Counted from the stretch's first letter, positions 52,431-61,125 are shown. The stretch: DNA of 64,000 bases from Sinomonas sp. ASV486 (GCF_030908215.1 NZ_JAVFJK010000002.1:124001-188000); one strand, 5' to 3'. Notes: generated by a model from the letters alone, not told the origin. Numbers and translations: made by a program.

Positions 52431-53090
52431 TTATAGGACGTTGAGGAAGACCTGCCACAGCCCCACGATCACCAGCGGCCCGAAGACGGCCCCCGCCACC
52501 ACCTGCGCGGGCGTGTGGGCGCGCAGCATCACGCGGGCCCAGCCTACGGCCGGAACCACGAGCACGAGGGGCCACCACTCGGGGCCGAACAGCAAGAGCA
52601 TCGACACCGCGGCCGTCGAGACGGCGGCGGCATGTCCGCTGACCTTCCACCACAGGCTGACCACGGCATGCACCGCGATCCCTGCGATGAGGGCGGCCAC
52701 CATCGCCAGCACGGACGCCGGGGCCCCGAGCGCGATGAGCAGCCCGAGCCCTGCCAGCACGCACACGATCGCCATCGCGAGCACGGGCGCACGCTGCGAC
52801 CTCTCGCTCACATGGTGGTCCACGACCTTCCCGGCGCGCACGAGCCCGATCAGGATCACGAACGGGAGCACACACGTGAACAGGGCCGCCACGCCGCCGA
52901 ACCACCACGTTCCCGGCCATCCTGGGCTCGCCGCGGGACTCAGCAGCAGTGCGGCGGCGATCGTGAACGGCGGCTGGAACACCTCGCTGAGCACACGCGC
53001 GACGGCGGTGCGGACGGTCCGCGGGGCGGCTGCTGGACGGGAGTGAGGCGGCACAGGCCAAGTCTTCCATCGCGCGAGCCCGACGGCCAT
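52431..53090 (-). CDS. PAP2-family membrane phosphatase-like protein
   Basis: A 219-residue protein with about six membrane helices. Motifs of the lipid phosphatase/PAP2 group in degenerate order: VDHHVSERSQRAPV (motif 1 region), KVSGHAAAVS (motif 2, GH) and WARVMLRAHTPAQVVAG (motif 3, R and H). Such proteins dephosphorylate membrane lipids or polyprenyl diphosphates. No strong ribosome-binding site at ATG 53090. Confidence 0.8.
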   Translation of the reverse strand: MAVGLARWKTWPVPPHSRPAAAPRTVRTAVARVLSEVFQPPFTIAAALLLSPAASPGWPGTWWFGGVAALFTCVLPFVILIGLVRAGKVVDHHVSERSQRAPVLAMAIVCVLAGLGLLIALGAPASVLAMVAALIAGIAVHAVVSLWWKVSGHAAAVSTAAVSMLLLFGPEWWPLVLVVPAVGWARVMLRAHTPAQVVAGAVFGPLVIVGLWQVFLNVL

Positions 53091-53123
53091 TCGCGTACCG
53101 AGGCGGAGGGTGAGCTTTTCGAT

Positions 53124-53198
53124 TTACTTGTATCTTCAACTAAATAGGTCTACTGTCCCTCAAGGAGCCTCCAGTCGGAGGCTCCGGATGACAGGAGG
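53124..53198 (+). promoter_or_regulatory. Promoter, imperfect operator and 5' hairpin of the SnoaL-like gene
   Basis: TTACTTG-TATCTT-CAACTAA (53124-53143) is an inverted repeat with one mismatch and covers the -35 TTGTAT (53128-53133); TACTGT (53150-53155) fits the -10 with a 16-base spacer. In the leader, GGAGCCTCC (53164-53172) pairs perfectly with 53177-53185 around AGTC, just upstream of AGGAGG (53193-53198). A MarR-like repressor and a leader structure are suggested. Confidence 0.6.
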
Positions 53199-53204
53199 TT
53201 CGTT

Positions 53205-53810
53205 ATGTTCAACCGCCGCCAGCTCCTGACGACAGGCAGCGCTGCAGCTTTCGGTGCGCTCGCCCTCACCGCTGTGTCCTCGGGCGCCGCCTATGCCGAC
53301 CAGCCCGGCCCGGGGCCGCTTATGGGCGATCCCGCGGCCGGCGGTGTCGCCACGCCGCCCTTCCCCATGCACCTCAACGACGCAGAAAGGGACCATCTCG
53401 AGACGTTCGACACTCTCGACTTCGAAGTCTTCTCCCACGCCGACTGGGCGCGCCTCCATGAGAGCCACGCCGAGAACATCCGCGTGCACTGGCCGGACGG
53501 CCACTACACCGACGGGATCCAGCGTCACATCGAGGATCTCGCAGGCCTCTTCGTCTGGGGACCGGACACACGCATCGAGGTCCACCCGATCCGGATCGCC
53601 CACGACTCCCTGACCGCCGTCACCGGAGTCATGCGCGGCACATTCACCCGGCCAATGCCGAACGGGAAGGGCGGCTTCATCCAGCCCACCGGCAAGTCCT
53701 ATGCAATCAACATGGCCACGGTGGGCATCTGGAACCGCCAGGGCACCATGAACGAGGAGTTCCTCTTCTGGGACAACCTCACGTTCTACCAGCAGATCGG
53801 GCTCATGTGA
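53205..53810 (+). CDS. Exported SnoaL/ester-cyclase-like protein
   Basis: A 201-residue protein: MFNRRQLLTTGSAAAFGALA with twin arginine is a Tat-type signal, cleaved near SSGAAYA. The mature part is a SnoaL/NTF2-like alpha+beta barrel (LETFDTLDFEVFSHADWARL, ENIRVHWPDG, VTGVMRGTF, NEEFLFWDNLTFYQQIGL). Family members are cyclases or binders; few are secreted. AGGAGG precedes ATG. Followed by a strong bidirectional hairpin. Confidence 0.85.
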   Translation: MFNRRQLLTTGSAAAFGALALTAVSSGAAYADQPGPGPLMGDPAAGGVATPPFPMHLNDAERDHLETFDTLDFEVFSHADWARLHESHAENIRVHWPDGHYTDGIQRHIEDLAGLFVWGPDTRIEVHPIRIAHDSLTAVTGVMRGTFTRPMPNGKGGFIQPTGKSYAINMATVGIWNRQGTMNEEFLFWDNLTFYQQIGLM

Positions 53811-53833
53811 GGCCCCTCCTGCCTTGAGGCGAG

Positions 53834-53880
53834 TACGACGTCCGGGGCGCACCTCGCGCAGGTGCGCCCCCGACGTCGTG
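53834..53880. terminator. Bidirectional hairpin between SnoaL-like and MFS genes
   Basis: About 20 paired bases (53834-53854 with 53860-53880, one C-C mismatch, one wobble) and a 5-base loop. Begins TACGACG and ends CGTCGTG(CGTC), as the hairpins at 8422 and 15619. Confidence 0.85.
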
Positions 53881-53892
53881 CGTCACCACCCC

Positions 53893-55347
53893 CTACGGCG
53901 AGATGTGGTCCAGATGCTTGTTCCGCGTGTGCGGCGTGAACTGGACGAGGATCGCGGCGATCACGAGGAACACCGAGATGAGGCCCAGGGCGCCGATCAC
54001 CGAGAGCATCGGCAGGATCGGCGTGATCACCATGACGCCGATGCCGCCGCCGATGTGGCCCGCGCCGTCGACGATCGCGAAGCCTGTGGTCCGGGCACGG
54101 GTCGGGAAGGACTCAGCGGTGAGCGCGTACGTCGGGGACACCCACAGGTTGAAGCCCGCGAAGATGAGGATGGCGCCGATGAACGCGATCCCCACGTTGT
54201 TCCCGGCGACGGCGACCACGAGCGAGCCGATGAGCGTCACGGCGGCGCCGATCGGCAGCCAGTAGCGGCGCTCGAGCTTCTCGACGATCGCGCTCATAAT
54301 CGCCGCCTCCGCCACGAACCCGAGCGTGCCGACCGCGGCGATCACGCCGGCCTCGGGCGGCGGGTAGTGCAGGGCCGCAAGCACCACGGTGAACCCCGCG
54401 GCGAACGAGTACACCGTGATGTACCCGATGAACCACACGAAGAACAGCAGGATCATGCGGCGCACGTAGAGCGGGTTGCCAAACAGGTCGCGGTAGGGGA
54501 CGGGCGACGGCGGCTTGGTCGCCCCGTGCACGTCCGTCACCACGGGCTCGGAGAGCGGCCCATGCTTGGAAGCCCGCACCTCCATGTCCCGCACCACCAC
54601 ATCGGCCTCCGCGAGGCGGCCCTGGCCGATGAGCCAGCGCGGCGACTCGGGGAGCTCGAGCCTCAACAGGACGGCGACGGCGGCGAGGATCGCGCCGACC
54701 CCGTACATCCACCGCCAGCCAGCCTCGAAATTGGGCCCGGCGAGCGCGAACGGCAGCCCGAGCGGCCAGGGAGTGGCCGGCGTCGTGAGGATGAGGCCCA
54801 GCCAGATGCCCACGAACGCGCCGAGCGCGGACATGATGAAGATGATCGTCGTGAACCGCGCGCGGGCGTGGCGCGGCGCCATCTCGTTGATGTACGTGTT
54901 GACGATCGCGAGGTCCGCGCCGATGCCGATACCGGTGATGATGCGCGCGATGTTGAAGTTCGCGTAGTCGCCCACGAACGCGTTGTACAGCGAGCCGAGG
55001 CCCGTGATCAGCATCGTGATCATGAGCATGTTCCTGCGGCCGATGCGGTCTGCAATCGGACTCAGGACCAGCGTGCCGACCACATAGCCGGCCAGATTGA
55101 GCAGCACTGGCAGCGGGAGCGCCTCGAGCGCCGTCTCCGGCGTGCAGCCCTTGTTCAGCTCGATGCACGTCTGGATGAACGAGACGTTGATGTCGAAGAT
55201 GTCGTAGAACGTGAACAGGAACCCCAGCCCGATGATCCCGATGAAGAGGTAGGAGAGACTCCATACCTCGAGTCGCTCGAGACGGGCGATGATGTGCGGA
55301 CCTGTCGGGGCGGCGCTCACCGCCCCAGCGTCCATGGATGCAGCCAC
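53893..55347 (-). CDS. MFS transporter (metabolite:H+ symporter/sugar-porter type)
   Basis: A 484-residue, 12-helix carrier: YDIFDINVSFIQ in helix 1, SPIADRIGRRNMLMIT in loop 2-3, NTYINEMAPRHARARFTT after helix 4, PESPRWLIGQGRLAEAD in the central loop and AESFPTRARTTGF near the end. Similar to carriers of aromatic or dicarboxylic acids. GTG 55347 has GGGAGG 9 bases upstream; ATG 55335 is the alternative. Located just beyond the cat genes, so an aromatic acid is a reasonable guess. Confidence 0.88.
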   Translation of the reverse strand: MAASMDAGAVSAAPTGPHIIARLERLEVWSLSYLFIGIIGLGFLFTFYDIFDINVSFIQTCIELNKGCTPETALEALPLPVLLNLAGYVVGTLVLSPIADRIGRRNMLMITMLITGLGSLYNAFVGDYANFNIARIITGIGIGADLAIVNTYINEMAPRHARARFTTIIFIMSALGAFVGIWLGLILTTPATPWPLGLPFALAGPNFEAGWRWMYGVGAILAAVAVLLRLELPESPRWLIGQGRLAEADVVVRDMEVRASKHGPLSEPVVTDVHGATKPPSPVPYRDLFGNPLYVRRMILLFFVWFIGYITVYSFAAGFTVVLAALHYPPPEAGVIAAVGTLGFVAEAAIMSAIVEKLERRYWLPIGAAVTLIGSLVVAVAGNNVGIAFIGAILIFAGFNLWVSPTYALTAESFPTRARTTGFAIVDGAGHIGGGIGVMVITPILPMLSVIGALGLISVFLVIAAILVQFTPHTRNKHLDHISP

Positions 55348-55505
55348 AAGGACCAACCTCCCGCAGCCTAGGGGTGGTGCGCCACGCGCCAGAAGGTGCC
55401 CTGGCTGACGCATCCATCGTGCGCCTTGGCAGACGTGCTGTCACTGCCTCGCGCACAGGCAGGCGCGGCGTCAGACACGACCGGCCGCCGCACCCGTCCG
55501 CCCAG

Positions 55506-57014
55506 TCAGTCGAGCAGGAGCGCCGGCTCCTCCATGATCGCCGCGACGTCCGCCATGAAGCGCGCGGACAGGTCGCCGTCGACCACACGGTGGTCGAACG
55601 AGCCGCCGAGCGTCGTGATCCAGCGCGGGATGACCTCGCCGGAGACGACCCATGGCTTCTGCTTGATCGTGCCGAACGCAACGATCGCGACCTCGCCCGG
55701 GTTGATGATCGGGGTGCCGATGTCGATGCCGAGGGCACCGATGTTCGTGATCGTCAGCGTTCCGTCCTGCATATCCGCGGGCTTCGTCCTGCCCGCGCGG
55801 GCCGTGGTCGCGAGATCGTTGAGCGCGATCGCAAGCTCCTTGAGGGAGAGGTCCTGCGCGTCCTTGATGTTCGGCACGAGCAATCCCCGCGGCGTCGCTG
55901 CGGCGATGCCGAGGTTCATGTAGTGCTTGATGTGGACCTCGTCGGCGCCCGACGGCGTGGTGACCCACTCCGAGTTCACGCTCGGGTTCCGCGCGGCTGC
56001 CCAGATGACGGCCTTCGCGAGGATGAGCAGCGGCGAGACCTTCACACCCTCGAAGTCGCGGGACTTCTTGAGCCGCTGCACGAATTCCATGGTCCGTGAA
56101 GCGTCGACATCCACGAAGATGCTCACGTGCGGTGCGCTGAATGCCGAGTCCACCATCGCCTTGGCCGTCGCCTTGCGCACACCGCGAACAGGGATGACCT
56201 CGATCCGCCGATGCGCCGAGGACGTCGTGTGGTCCCAGAACTGCGGCGCGGCGTCCTGCTCGCGCTCGCGCTGCGCCTGGTAGGACTCGAGGTCCGCACG
56301 CGTCACCTCGCCGCGCGCACCCGTGCCCGGGACGTCCGCGAGGTTGATGCCCAGCTCCTTCGCGATGCGCCGCACGGGCGGCTTCGCGAGGACGCGGGCG
56401 AGCAGGCCGACGACGGGGTTCGGCTGGCTCTCCGCGCCCCTCTGGCCGAGCGGCTCTGCACCACCCTGGCTGAGCGGGGTCGAAGCCGGCCGGGGCTCCG
56501 CAGTCCGCTGGTTGACCGGGGCCGAAACCCGCTGGCCGAGCGGCTCGGCCGCACGCTGGTTGAGCGGAGTCGAGGCGCCCGACTTCCGCGGGCGGCGCTT
56601 GGCCGCATCGGCCTTGGGGCCCGAGCCCACGAGCGGAGCGCTCTCGATCCCCGGCTCCTGCACGGTTGGAACCGGCGATTCGGCCGAGGTGGCGGCCGCC
56701 GGAGCCGTAGGTGAGGCAGAAGCGGAGGCGCTGGGGGCGCCGGACGGCGCGCCACCGCCGTCGTGCGCCTTAGCCGCGTCACCGATCGCAATGATCGGGG
56801 TGCCCACCTCGATGGTCTCGTTCTCGGGGGCGAGAAGCTCGACGACGGTGCCCGCGTAAGGGCTCGGAAGCTCCACAAGGCTCTTGGCCGTCTCGATCTC
56901 GCAGATGATGTCGTTGATCGCGACGACGTCACCCGGCCTGACCTTCCAGGAGACGATCTCTGCCTCGGTGAGGCCCTCGCCGACGTCCGGGAGGGTGAAG
57001 ATCTGCTGGGTCAC
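55506..57014 (-). CDS. bkdC: Dihydrolipoamide acyltransferase, E2 of 2-oxoacid dehydrogenase complex
   Basis: A 502-residue E2. Lipoyl domain with ETAKSLVEL (lipoyl Lys44), a long linker (80-200), the peripheral subunit-binding domain [19 protein letters not shown] and the catalytic domain with [15 protein letters not shown] (His, Asp). The linker contains five 8-residue repeats such as [16 protein letters not shown] and PVNQRTAE (about 145-191), which are coded by DNA repeats (see that entry). GTG start, AGGAGCATC upstream. Third gene of the E1 alpha, E1 beta, E2 operon; acts on branched-chain oxoacids by analogy. Confidence 0.93.
   Translation of the reverse strand: MTQQIFTLPDVGEGLTEAEIVSWKVRPGDVVAINDIICEIETAKSLVELPSPYAGTVVELLAPENETIEVGTPIIAIGDAAKAHDGGGAPSGAPSASASASPTAPAAATSAESPVPTVQEPGIESAPLVGSGPKADAAKRRPRKSGASTPLNQRAAEPLGQRVSAPVNQRTAEPRPASTPLSQGGAEPLGQRGAESQPNPVVGLLARVLAKPPVRRIAKELGINLADVPGTGARGEVTRADLESYQAQREREQDAAPQFWDHTTSSAHRRIEVIPVRGVRKATAKAMVDSAFSAPHVSIFVDVDASRTMEFVQRLKKSRDFEGVKVSPLLILAKAVIWAAARNPSVNSEWVTTPSGADEVHIKHYMNLGIAAATPRGLLVPNIKDAQDLSLKELAIALNDLATTARAGRTKPADMQDGTLTITNIGALGIDIGTPIINPGEVAIVAFGTIKQKPWVVSGEVIPRWITTLGGSFDHRVVDGDLSARFMADVAAIMEEPALLLD
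56442..56579. repeat. In-frame repeats CTGGNNGAGCGG in the E2 linker
   Basis: Five copies of a CTGGYYGANCGG word start at 56442, 56466, 56508, 56532 and 56556 (spacing 24, 42, 24, 24, all multiples of 3). The best copies read TGGTTGAGCGGAGTCGA and TGGCTGAGCGGGGTCGA. That word is much like an intergenic repeat common in Micrococcales genomes. The reading frame is kept throughout. Confidence 0.75.
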
Positions 57015-57023
57015 GTGATGCTC

Positions 57024-58004
57024 CTAGTACGCGAACGCGCGGTCGAGGGCTTCGAGGATGCGGTCGATGTCCGGGAGGTAGTGCTCCTCGACCTTCGCCA
57101 CCGGGTAGGGCATGTGGAAGCCGCCCACGCGGATCACGGGTGCCTCGAGGGCGAGGAAGGCGCGCTCCGAGACGCGGGACGCAATCTCGCCGCCGATACC
57201 GCCGAACGTCGGGGCCTCGTGGGCCACGATCAGGCGGCCGGTCTTCTCCACCGACGCCACGACGGCATCGAAGTCGATCGGGGAGATGGATCGCAGGTCG
57301 ATGACCTCGATGCTGCGGCCGTCCTCCGCGGAGGCCTCGGCGGCAGCGAGCGCCACGGGGACAAGCGGACCATAGACCACGACCGTCGCGTCAGTGCCCT
57401 CGCGGACCACGTGGGCGCGGAACGGGTCGGCGCTCGCGCCGGGGTCCTCGGTGTCCACCTCGCCCTTGAGCCAGTACCGGCGTTTCGGCTCGAAGATGAT
57501 GACCGGGTCCTCGCACGCAATGGCCTGCTGGGTCATCCAGTAGGCGTCGTGGGGGTTGGACGGCGTGACGATCCGCAGGCCAGCGGTGTGCGCAAAGAGC
57601 GCCTCGGGCGATTCCGAGTGGTGCTCGATCGAGCCGATACCACCGCCGTAGGGGATGCGGATGGTCACGGGGACCGTGAGCTGGCCCTTGCTGCGGGAGT
57701 GCATCTTGGCCAGCTGCGTGGTGATCTGGTTGAAGCCCGGGAACACGAAGCCGTCGAACTGGATCTCCGCCACGGGCCGGTAACCGCGCAGCGCGAGGCC
57801 GATGCTCGTGCCGATGATCCCGGACTCGGCCAGCGGGCTGTCGATGACGCGCTCTCCGCCGAAATCGGCCTTGAGGCCCTCCGTCACGCGGTACACGCCG
57901 CCGAGGGTTCCGATGTCCTCGCCCATGAGCATGACGGTCTCGTCCTGCCCCAGGGCCGCGCGGAGGCCCGCGTTGATCGCCTTCGCGATGGTCATGGTGG
58001 GCAT
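57024..58004 (-). CDS. bkdB: 2-oxoacid dehydrogenase E1 component, beta subunit
   Basis: A 326-residue transketolase-like subunit: MGEDIGTLGGVYRVTEGL, DSPLAESGIIGTSIGLALRG, QFDGFVFPGFNQI, PYGGGIGSIEHHSESPEALF and VEKTGRLIVAHEAPTFGG with the C-terminal transketolase domain. Its start overlaps the alpha-subunit stop by one base (TGATG). With the alpha subunit it decarboxylates a 2-oxoacid on thiamine diphosphate. Branched-chain substrate is inferred from the three-gene layout, usual in actinobacteria, where pyruvate is handled by AceE. Confidence 0.94.
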   Translation of the reverse strand: MPTMTIAKAINAGLRAALGQDETVMLMGEDIGTLGGVYRVTEGLKADFGGERVIDSPLAESGIIGTSIGLALRGYRPVAEIQFDGFVFPGFNQITTQLAKMHSRSKGQLTVPVTIRIPYGGGIGSIEHHSESPEALFAHTAGLRIVTPSNPHDAYWMTQQAIACEDPVIIFEPKRRYWLKGEVDTEDPGASADPFRAHVVREGTDATVVVYGPLVPVALAAAEASAEDGRSIEVIDLRSISPIDFDAVVASVEKTGRLIVAHEAPTFGGIGGEIASRVSERAFLALEAPVIRVGGFHMPYPVAKVEEHYLPDIDRILEALDRAFAY

Positions 58005-59290
58005 CAGTGGCCGCCTTCCTGGGCGCTGCCGGAGTTCTCGTCCGCGAATCCGGCCTCGTACTCGCGGTGCCACGCGAGTTCCTCGGCGATGAGCGGGTGC
58101 GGCTCGGCGTAGACGTTGCGGAACGAGTCCTCGAGGGACGGAGCGACGAAGTCCAGGACGTCGGCGCGCGCCTTGGCCGCGACCGCGTCTCCCTCGGCGG
58201 CCACCTGGGCGAAGAACGCGTCGTCGGCGATGCCCTCGGCACGGAGGTACTTCTCGAAGCGGGAGAGCGGGTCCTTGGCCACCCAGGACTGCTCCTCGTC
58301 GCTGAGCCGGTACTTGGTCGGATCGTCCGCCGTGGTGTGCGCGCCCTGGCGGTAGGTGTACGCCTCGATGAGCACGGGTCCCTTGCCACTGCGCGCCCGC
58401 TCGAGCGCCCACTCGGTGACGGCACGCACGGCGAGCACGTCGTTGCCGTCCACGCGGACGCCCGGGAAGCCGTAGCCCTTCGCCCGGTTGAACAACGGGA
58501 TGCGCGACTGCACCTCAGAGGGCACCGAGATGGCCCACTGGTTGTTCTGGCAGAAGAAGACCACGGGCGCCTTGAAGCTCGCCGCGAACACCATCGACTC
58601 GTGGACATCGCCCTCGGAGCTCGCACCGTCACCGAAGTACGCGACGACGGCACCGGGTTCGGCTGATGGCGCGCCAGCATCCGCCGTGGCCGAGGGTCCC
58701 GCCCCCGGCGCCGCAGCGGTCTGTGCTGTCGCGGTCTGTGCCGCCGCGCGCGCCGCATCCCGCTGCATGCCCATCGCATACCCGACGGCGTGCGGCACCT
58801 GCGCGGCGAGGACGAGCGTGTAGAGGTGGAAGCCCGTGATTCTGGGATCCCACCCGCCGTTGGAGATGCCCCGGAAGAGGCGGAGCAGGTCCGCGAGGTC
58901 GATTCCCCGTGTGAGGGCGACACCGTGCTCGCGGTAGGTCGGGAAAACATAGTCCTGCGCCAGAGTTGCCGTGCCCGAGCCGATCTGGGCGGCTTCCTGT
59001 CCGCGCAAGGGCACCCAGAGGGCGAGCTGGCCCTGCCGCTGGAGGGCGGTGGCCTCGGTGTCGAACCGGCGGATCATCGCCATATCGCGGTACATACCAC
59101 GGAGGGAATCTTCACTCAGGGTGCTGATGGACTGGGCCAGCTTCGATTCGGACCTGAAGCGCCCCTCCTCGTCGAGGAGCTGCACCTGGCCCGCATGGCC
59201 CTGAGCGCCGTCGTGGGCGTGGGACTCGAGCTCGAGCCAGAGTTCATCGGGGATATCGCTGAACTCGGTAGTGGGAAGTTCGACTCCCAT
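58004..59290 (-). CDS. bkdA: 2-oxoacid dehydrogenase E1 component, alpha subunit
   Basis: A 428-residue E1 alpha: MYRDMAMIRRFDTEATALQR, GQEAAQIGSGTATLA, the thiamine diphosphate motif AYFGDGASSEGDVHESMVFA ... NNQWAIS, and the loop TYRQGAHTTADDPTKYR. An Ala/Pro/Gly-rich insert of about 35 residues (AAAQTATAQTAAAPGAGPSA and more) stands just before the thiamine motif and is unusually long. GAGGAGG precedes ATG. Upstream palindromes (59352-59391) may be operators. Confidence 0.94.
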   Translation of the reverse strand: MGVELPTTEFSDIPDELWLELESHAHDGAQGHAGQVQLLDEEGRFRSESKLAQSISTLSEDSLRGMYRDMAMIRRFDTEATALQRQGQLALWVPLRGQEAAQIGSGTATLAQDYVFPTYREHGVALTRGIDLADLLRLFRGISNGGWDPRITGFHLYTLVLAAQVPHAVGYAMGMQRDAARAAAQTATAQTAAAPGAGPSATADAGAPSAEPGAVVAYFGDGASSEGDVHESMVFAASFKAPVVFFCQNNQWAISVPSEVQSRIPLFNRAKGYGFPGVRVDGNDVLAVRAVTEWALERARSGKGPVLIEAYTYRQGAHTTADDPTKYRLSDEEQSWVAKDPLSRFEKYLRAEGIADDAFFAQVAAEGDAVAAKARADVLDFVAPSLEDSFRNVYAEPHPLIAEELAWHREYEAGFADENSGSAQEGGH

Positions 59291-59351
59291 ACCGCCTCCT
59301 CGCTTGCCTTCGAATGACCAGCCCGGGGGCTCCGGGTGGAGTTCGTCGCAT

Positions 59352-59391
59352 CATATTCCCCTGAGGGAATGTATTCCGATGCCGGAATATG
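59352..59391. promoter_or_regulatory. Double palindrome upstream of the bkd operon
   Basis: Outer arms CATATTCC (59352-59359) and GGAATATG (59384-59391); inside, ATTCCC-CTGA-GGGAAT (59355-59370) and TATTCC-N6-GGAATA (59372-59389). All are built of TTCC/GGAA half-sites, resembling Lrp/AsnC-type sites. The gap 59291-59451 separates bkdA from the end of the aminotransferase gene. Confidence 0.7.
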
Positions 59392-59451
59392 AGCGGCGGC
59401 CCAGCAGTCACTCTACCGAGTCGAACTGGGCCGCCGCGAAGTGGATTACTT

Positions 59452-60618
59452 CTAGGAAGACTGGGGAACCCTTGTGAAAACCCTACAGAGGTCGAGGAAA
59501 CGCGTATTCGCCTCGGGCTCCCCGATGCTGACGCGGACTCCCTCGGTGCCGAAAGCGCGCACCGACAGCGCCTGCGCGGCGGCGCGCTGGGCGAAATCGG
59601 GTGTCGCCTCGCCGAGCGAAAGCCACACGAAGTTGCCCTGGGCGTCCGGGACGTCCCAGCCGAGCTCCCGAAGTCCTGCCGTCACGCGGTCGCGCTCATC
59701 GACCAGGGTTTGTACCCTTCCTACAACATCCGCGAAGCTCTCGAGGGACGCGATCGCGGCGCTCTCGGCAATCGTGGACACTGCGAACGGCACGGCGGCG
59801 ATCCGCAGGTACTGGGTTACCTCCGGGTGGGACACGGAGTATCCGACGCGGAGGTTCGCGAGGCCGTGCGCCTTGGAGAAGGTGCGCAGCACGGCGACGT
59901 TCGGGTACTTGCGGTACATCGCGATACCGTCCACGGCCTCGGGATCACGCACGAATTCTTGGTAGGCCTCATCGATGACGATCAGCACGTCGCTCCGGAC
60001 GGCCCGGATGAAGCGCTCCGTCTCGTCGCGGCGCAGGGCAGGACCCGTGGGGTTGTTCGGCGTGCAGAGCAGGATGACCCGGGTCCGGTCCGTGACCGCT
60101 GCGAGCATCGCGTCGAGGTCGTGGCGGCCATCGGGCAGCACGGGGACCTGCACGCTCTTCGCGCCCGCGAGCCCGACCGAGATCGGGTAGGCCTCGAAGG
60201 ACCGCCACGCGTAGACGACCTCGTCCTCGGTGCCGTCCTCGCGCTGCCCCGCGAAGGCAGCGAGGATCTGGTTCAGGGCACCCAGGCTGCCGCCGCCGGT
60301 GACGATGTCGTCCGCCGGGACATCGAGGAAGGCCCCGAGCGCGTCCCGGAGCCGCGTCGCGACGGCGTCGGGGTAGCGGTTGATGGCGGATTCGTGCACG
60401 ATCGCCTCGGTCACGGCCGGCAGCGGCGCGAGCGGGTTCTCGTTCGAGGAGAGCTTGTAGCTGGTGAGCCCCTCCACCGGGGCCGGAGGTCGTCCAGCGG
60501 CGTACTTGGGGAGCCGGCTCATCACGGGGCGAGGGGTGACGCCCGTGGGGCCGGCTGCGGCGGCGGAGGCACCGGTGCCCTCGCTGCCGCCTTCGTGCTC
60601 GTTCAGCGGTGAAGTCAT
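59452..60618 (-). CDS. hisC: Histidinol-phosphate/aromatic amino acid aminotransferase
   Basis: A 388-residue PLP enzyme of the HisC group: LSSNENPLAPLPAVTEAI, TGGGSLGALNQIL, LLCTPNNPTGPALRRDE, VIDEAYQEFV and PLP-Lys in LRTFSKAHGLANLRVGY. HisC-like enzymes outside the his operon often act as phenylalanine/tyrosine aminotransferases (Pat), and the position ahead of the oxoacid dehydrogenase genes supports an amino acid catabolic role. ATG is 7 bases after TACGCT (minus), so leaderless; the frame is open much further upstream without support. Confidence 0.9.
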   Translation of the reverse strand: MTSPLNEHEGGSEGTGASAAAAGPTGVTPRPVMSRLPKYAAGRPPAPVEGLTSYKLSSNENPLAPLPAVTEAIVHESAINRYPDAVATRLRDALGAFLDVPADDIVTGGGSLGALNQILAAFAGQREDGTEDEVVYAWRSFEAYPISVGLAGAKSVQVPVLPDGRHDLDAMLAAVTDRTRVILLCTPNNPTGPALRRDETERFIRAVRSDVLIVIDEAYQEFVRDPEAVDGIAMYRKYPNVAVLRTFSKAHGLANLRVGYSVSHPEVTQYLRIAAVPFAVSTIAESAAIASLESFADVVGRVQTLVDERDRVTAGLRELGWDVPDAQGNFVWLSLGEATPDFAQRAAAQALSVRAFGTEGVRVSIGEPEANTRFLDLCRVFTRVPQSS

Positions 60619-60702
60619 GCCATACAGCGTAGCGGCCCCCCACAGGCGGGCCTCGGAAAGGTTCGGCTGCGGCCGCACAGTGGGCTGTGCGAGCATAGGC
60701 GC

Positions 60703-61125
60703 ATGCGCTTCCTGCTGCACGTCATCGTCAGCGCGCTCGCCCTGTGGGTGGCCGCGTGGATCCTCCCCGGCATGGATATCACTACGTCCTCGACCGCGGG
60801 CGTCGCCGCGAACGCCGGCGCCGGCGACGCGAGCTCGGCCGCGGGGATTGTCATCGCCTATCTGTTCATCGGTCTCATCTTCGGGCTGGTCAACGCGATT
60901 GTCAGGCCCGTTGTGAGCTTCGTGTCCCTCCCAGTCACCTGTCTGACCCTCGGGCTGTTCGCACTCGTGATCAACGCCGCGATGCTCTGGCTGACGGCGT
61001 GGGTCTCGGGCTACACGCCGGTCCACCTCACGATCGATTCCTTCCTCACCGCCTTCCTGGGCGCCATCATCATTTCGGTTGTCTCGGCAGTGACGGGCTG
61101 GGCCGTAGGGCTGCGGAAGAACTAG
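60703..61125 (+). CDS. Phage-holin-family (4-helix) membrane protein
   Basis: A 140-residue protein with four membrane helices (FLLHVIVSALALWVAAWILPG, IVIAYLFIGLIFGLVNAIVR, CLTLGLFALVINAAMLWLTA, FLGAIIISVVSAVTGWAVGL). RPVVSFVSLPVTCLTLGLF is the signature of the superfamily IV holin-like group, which is common on bacterial chromosomes without phage genes. Its end overlaps the convergent hydrolase gene by 56 bases. Confidence 0.85.
   Translation: MRFLLHVIVSALALWVAAWILPGMDITTSSTAGVAANAGAGDASSAAGIVIAYLFIGLIFGLVNAIVRPVVSFVSLPVTCLTLGLFALVINAAMLWLTAWVSGYTPVHLTIDSFLTAFLGAIIISVVSAVTGWAVGLRKN

Noticed and set aside
53824-55371. 515-codon plus-strand frame
   Set aside because: Antisense of the MFS gene, no hydrophobic or domain pattern.
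60703-61125. Holin-like gene as sign of a prophage
   Set aside because: No other phage gene nearby; this holin-like family is common on chromosomes.
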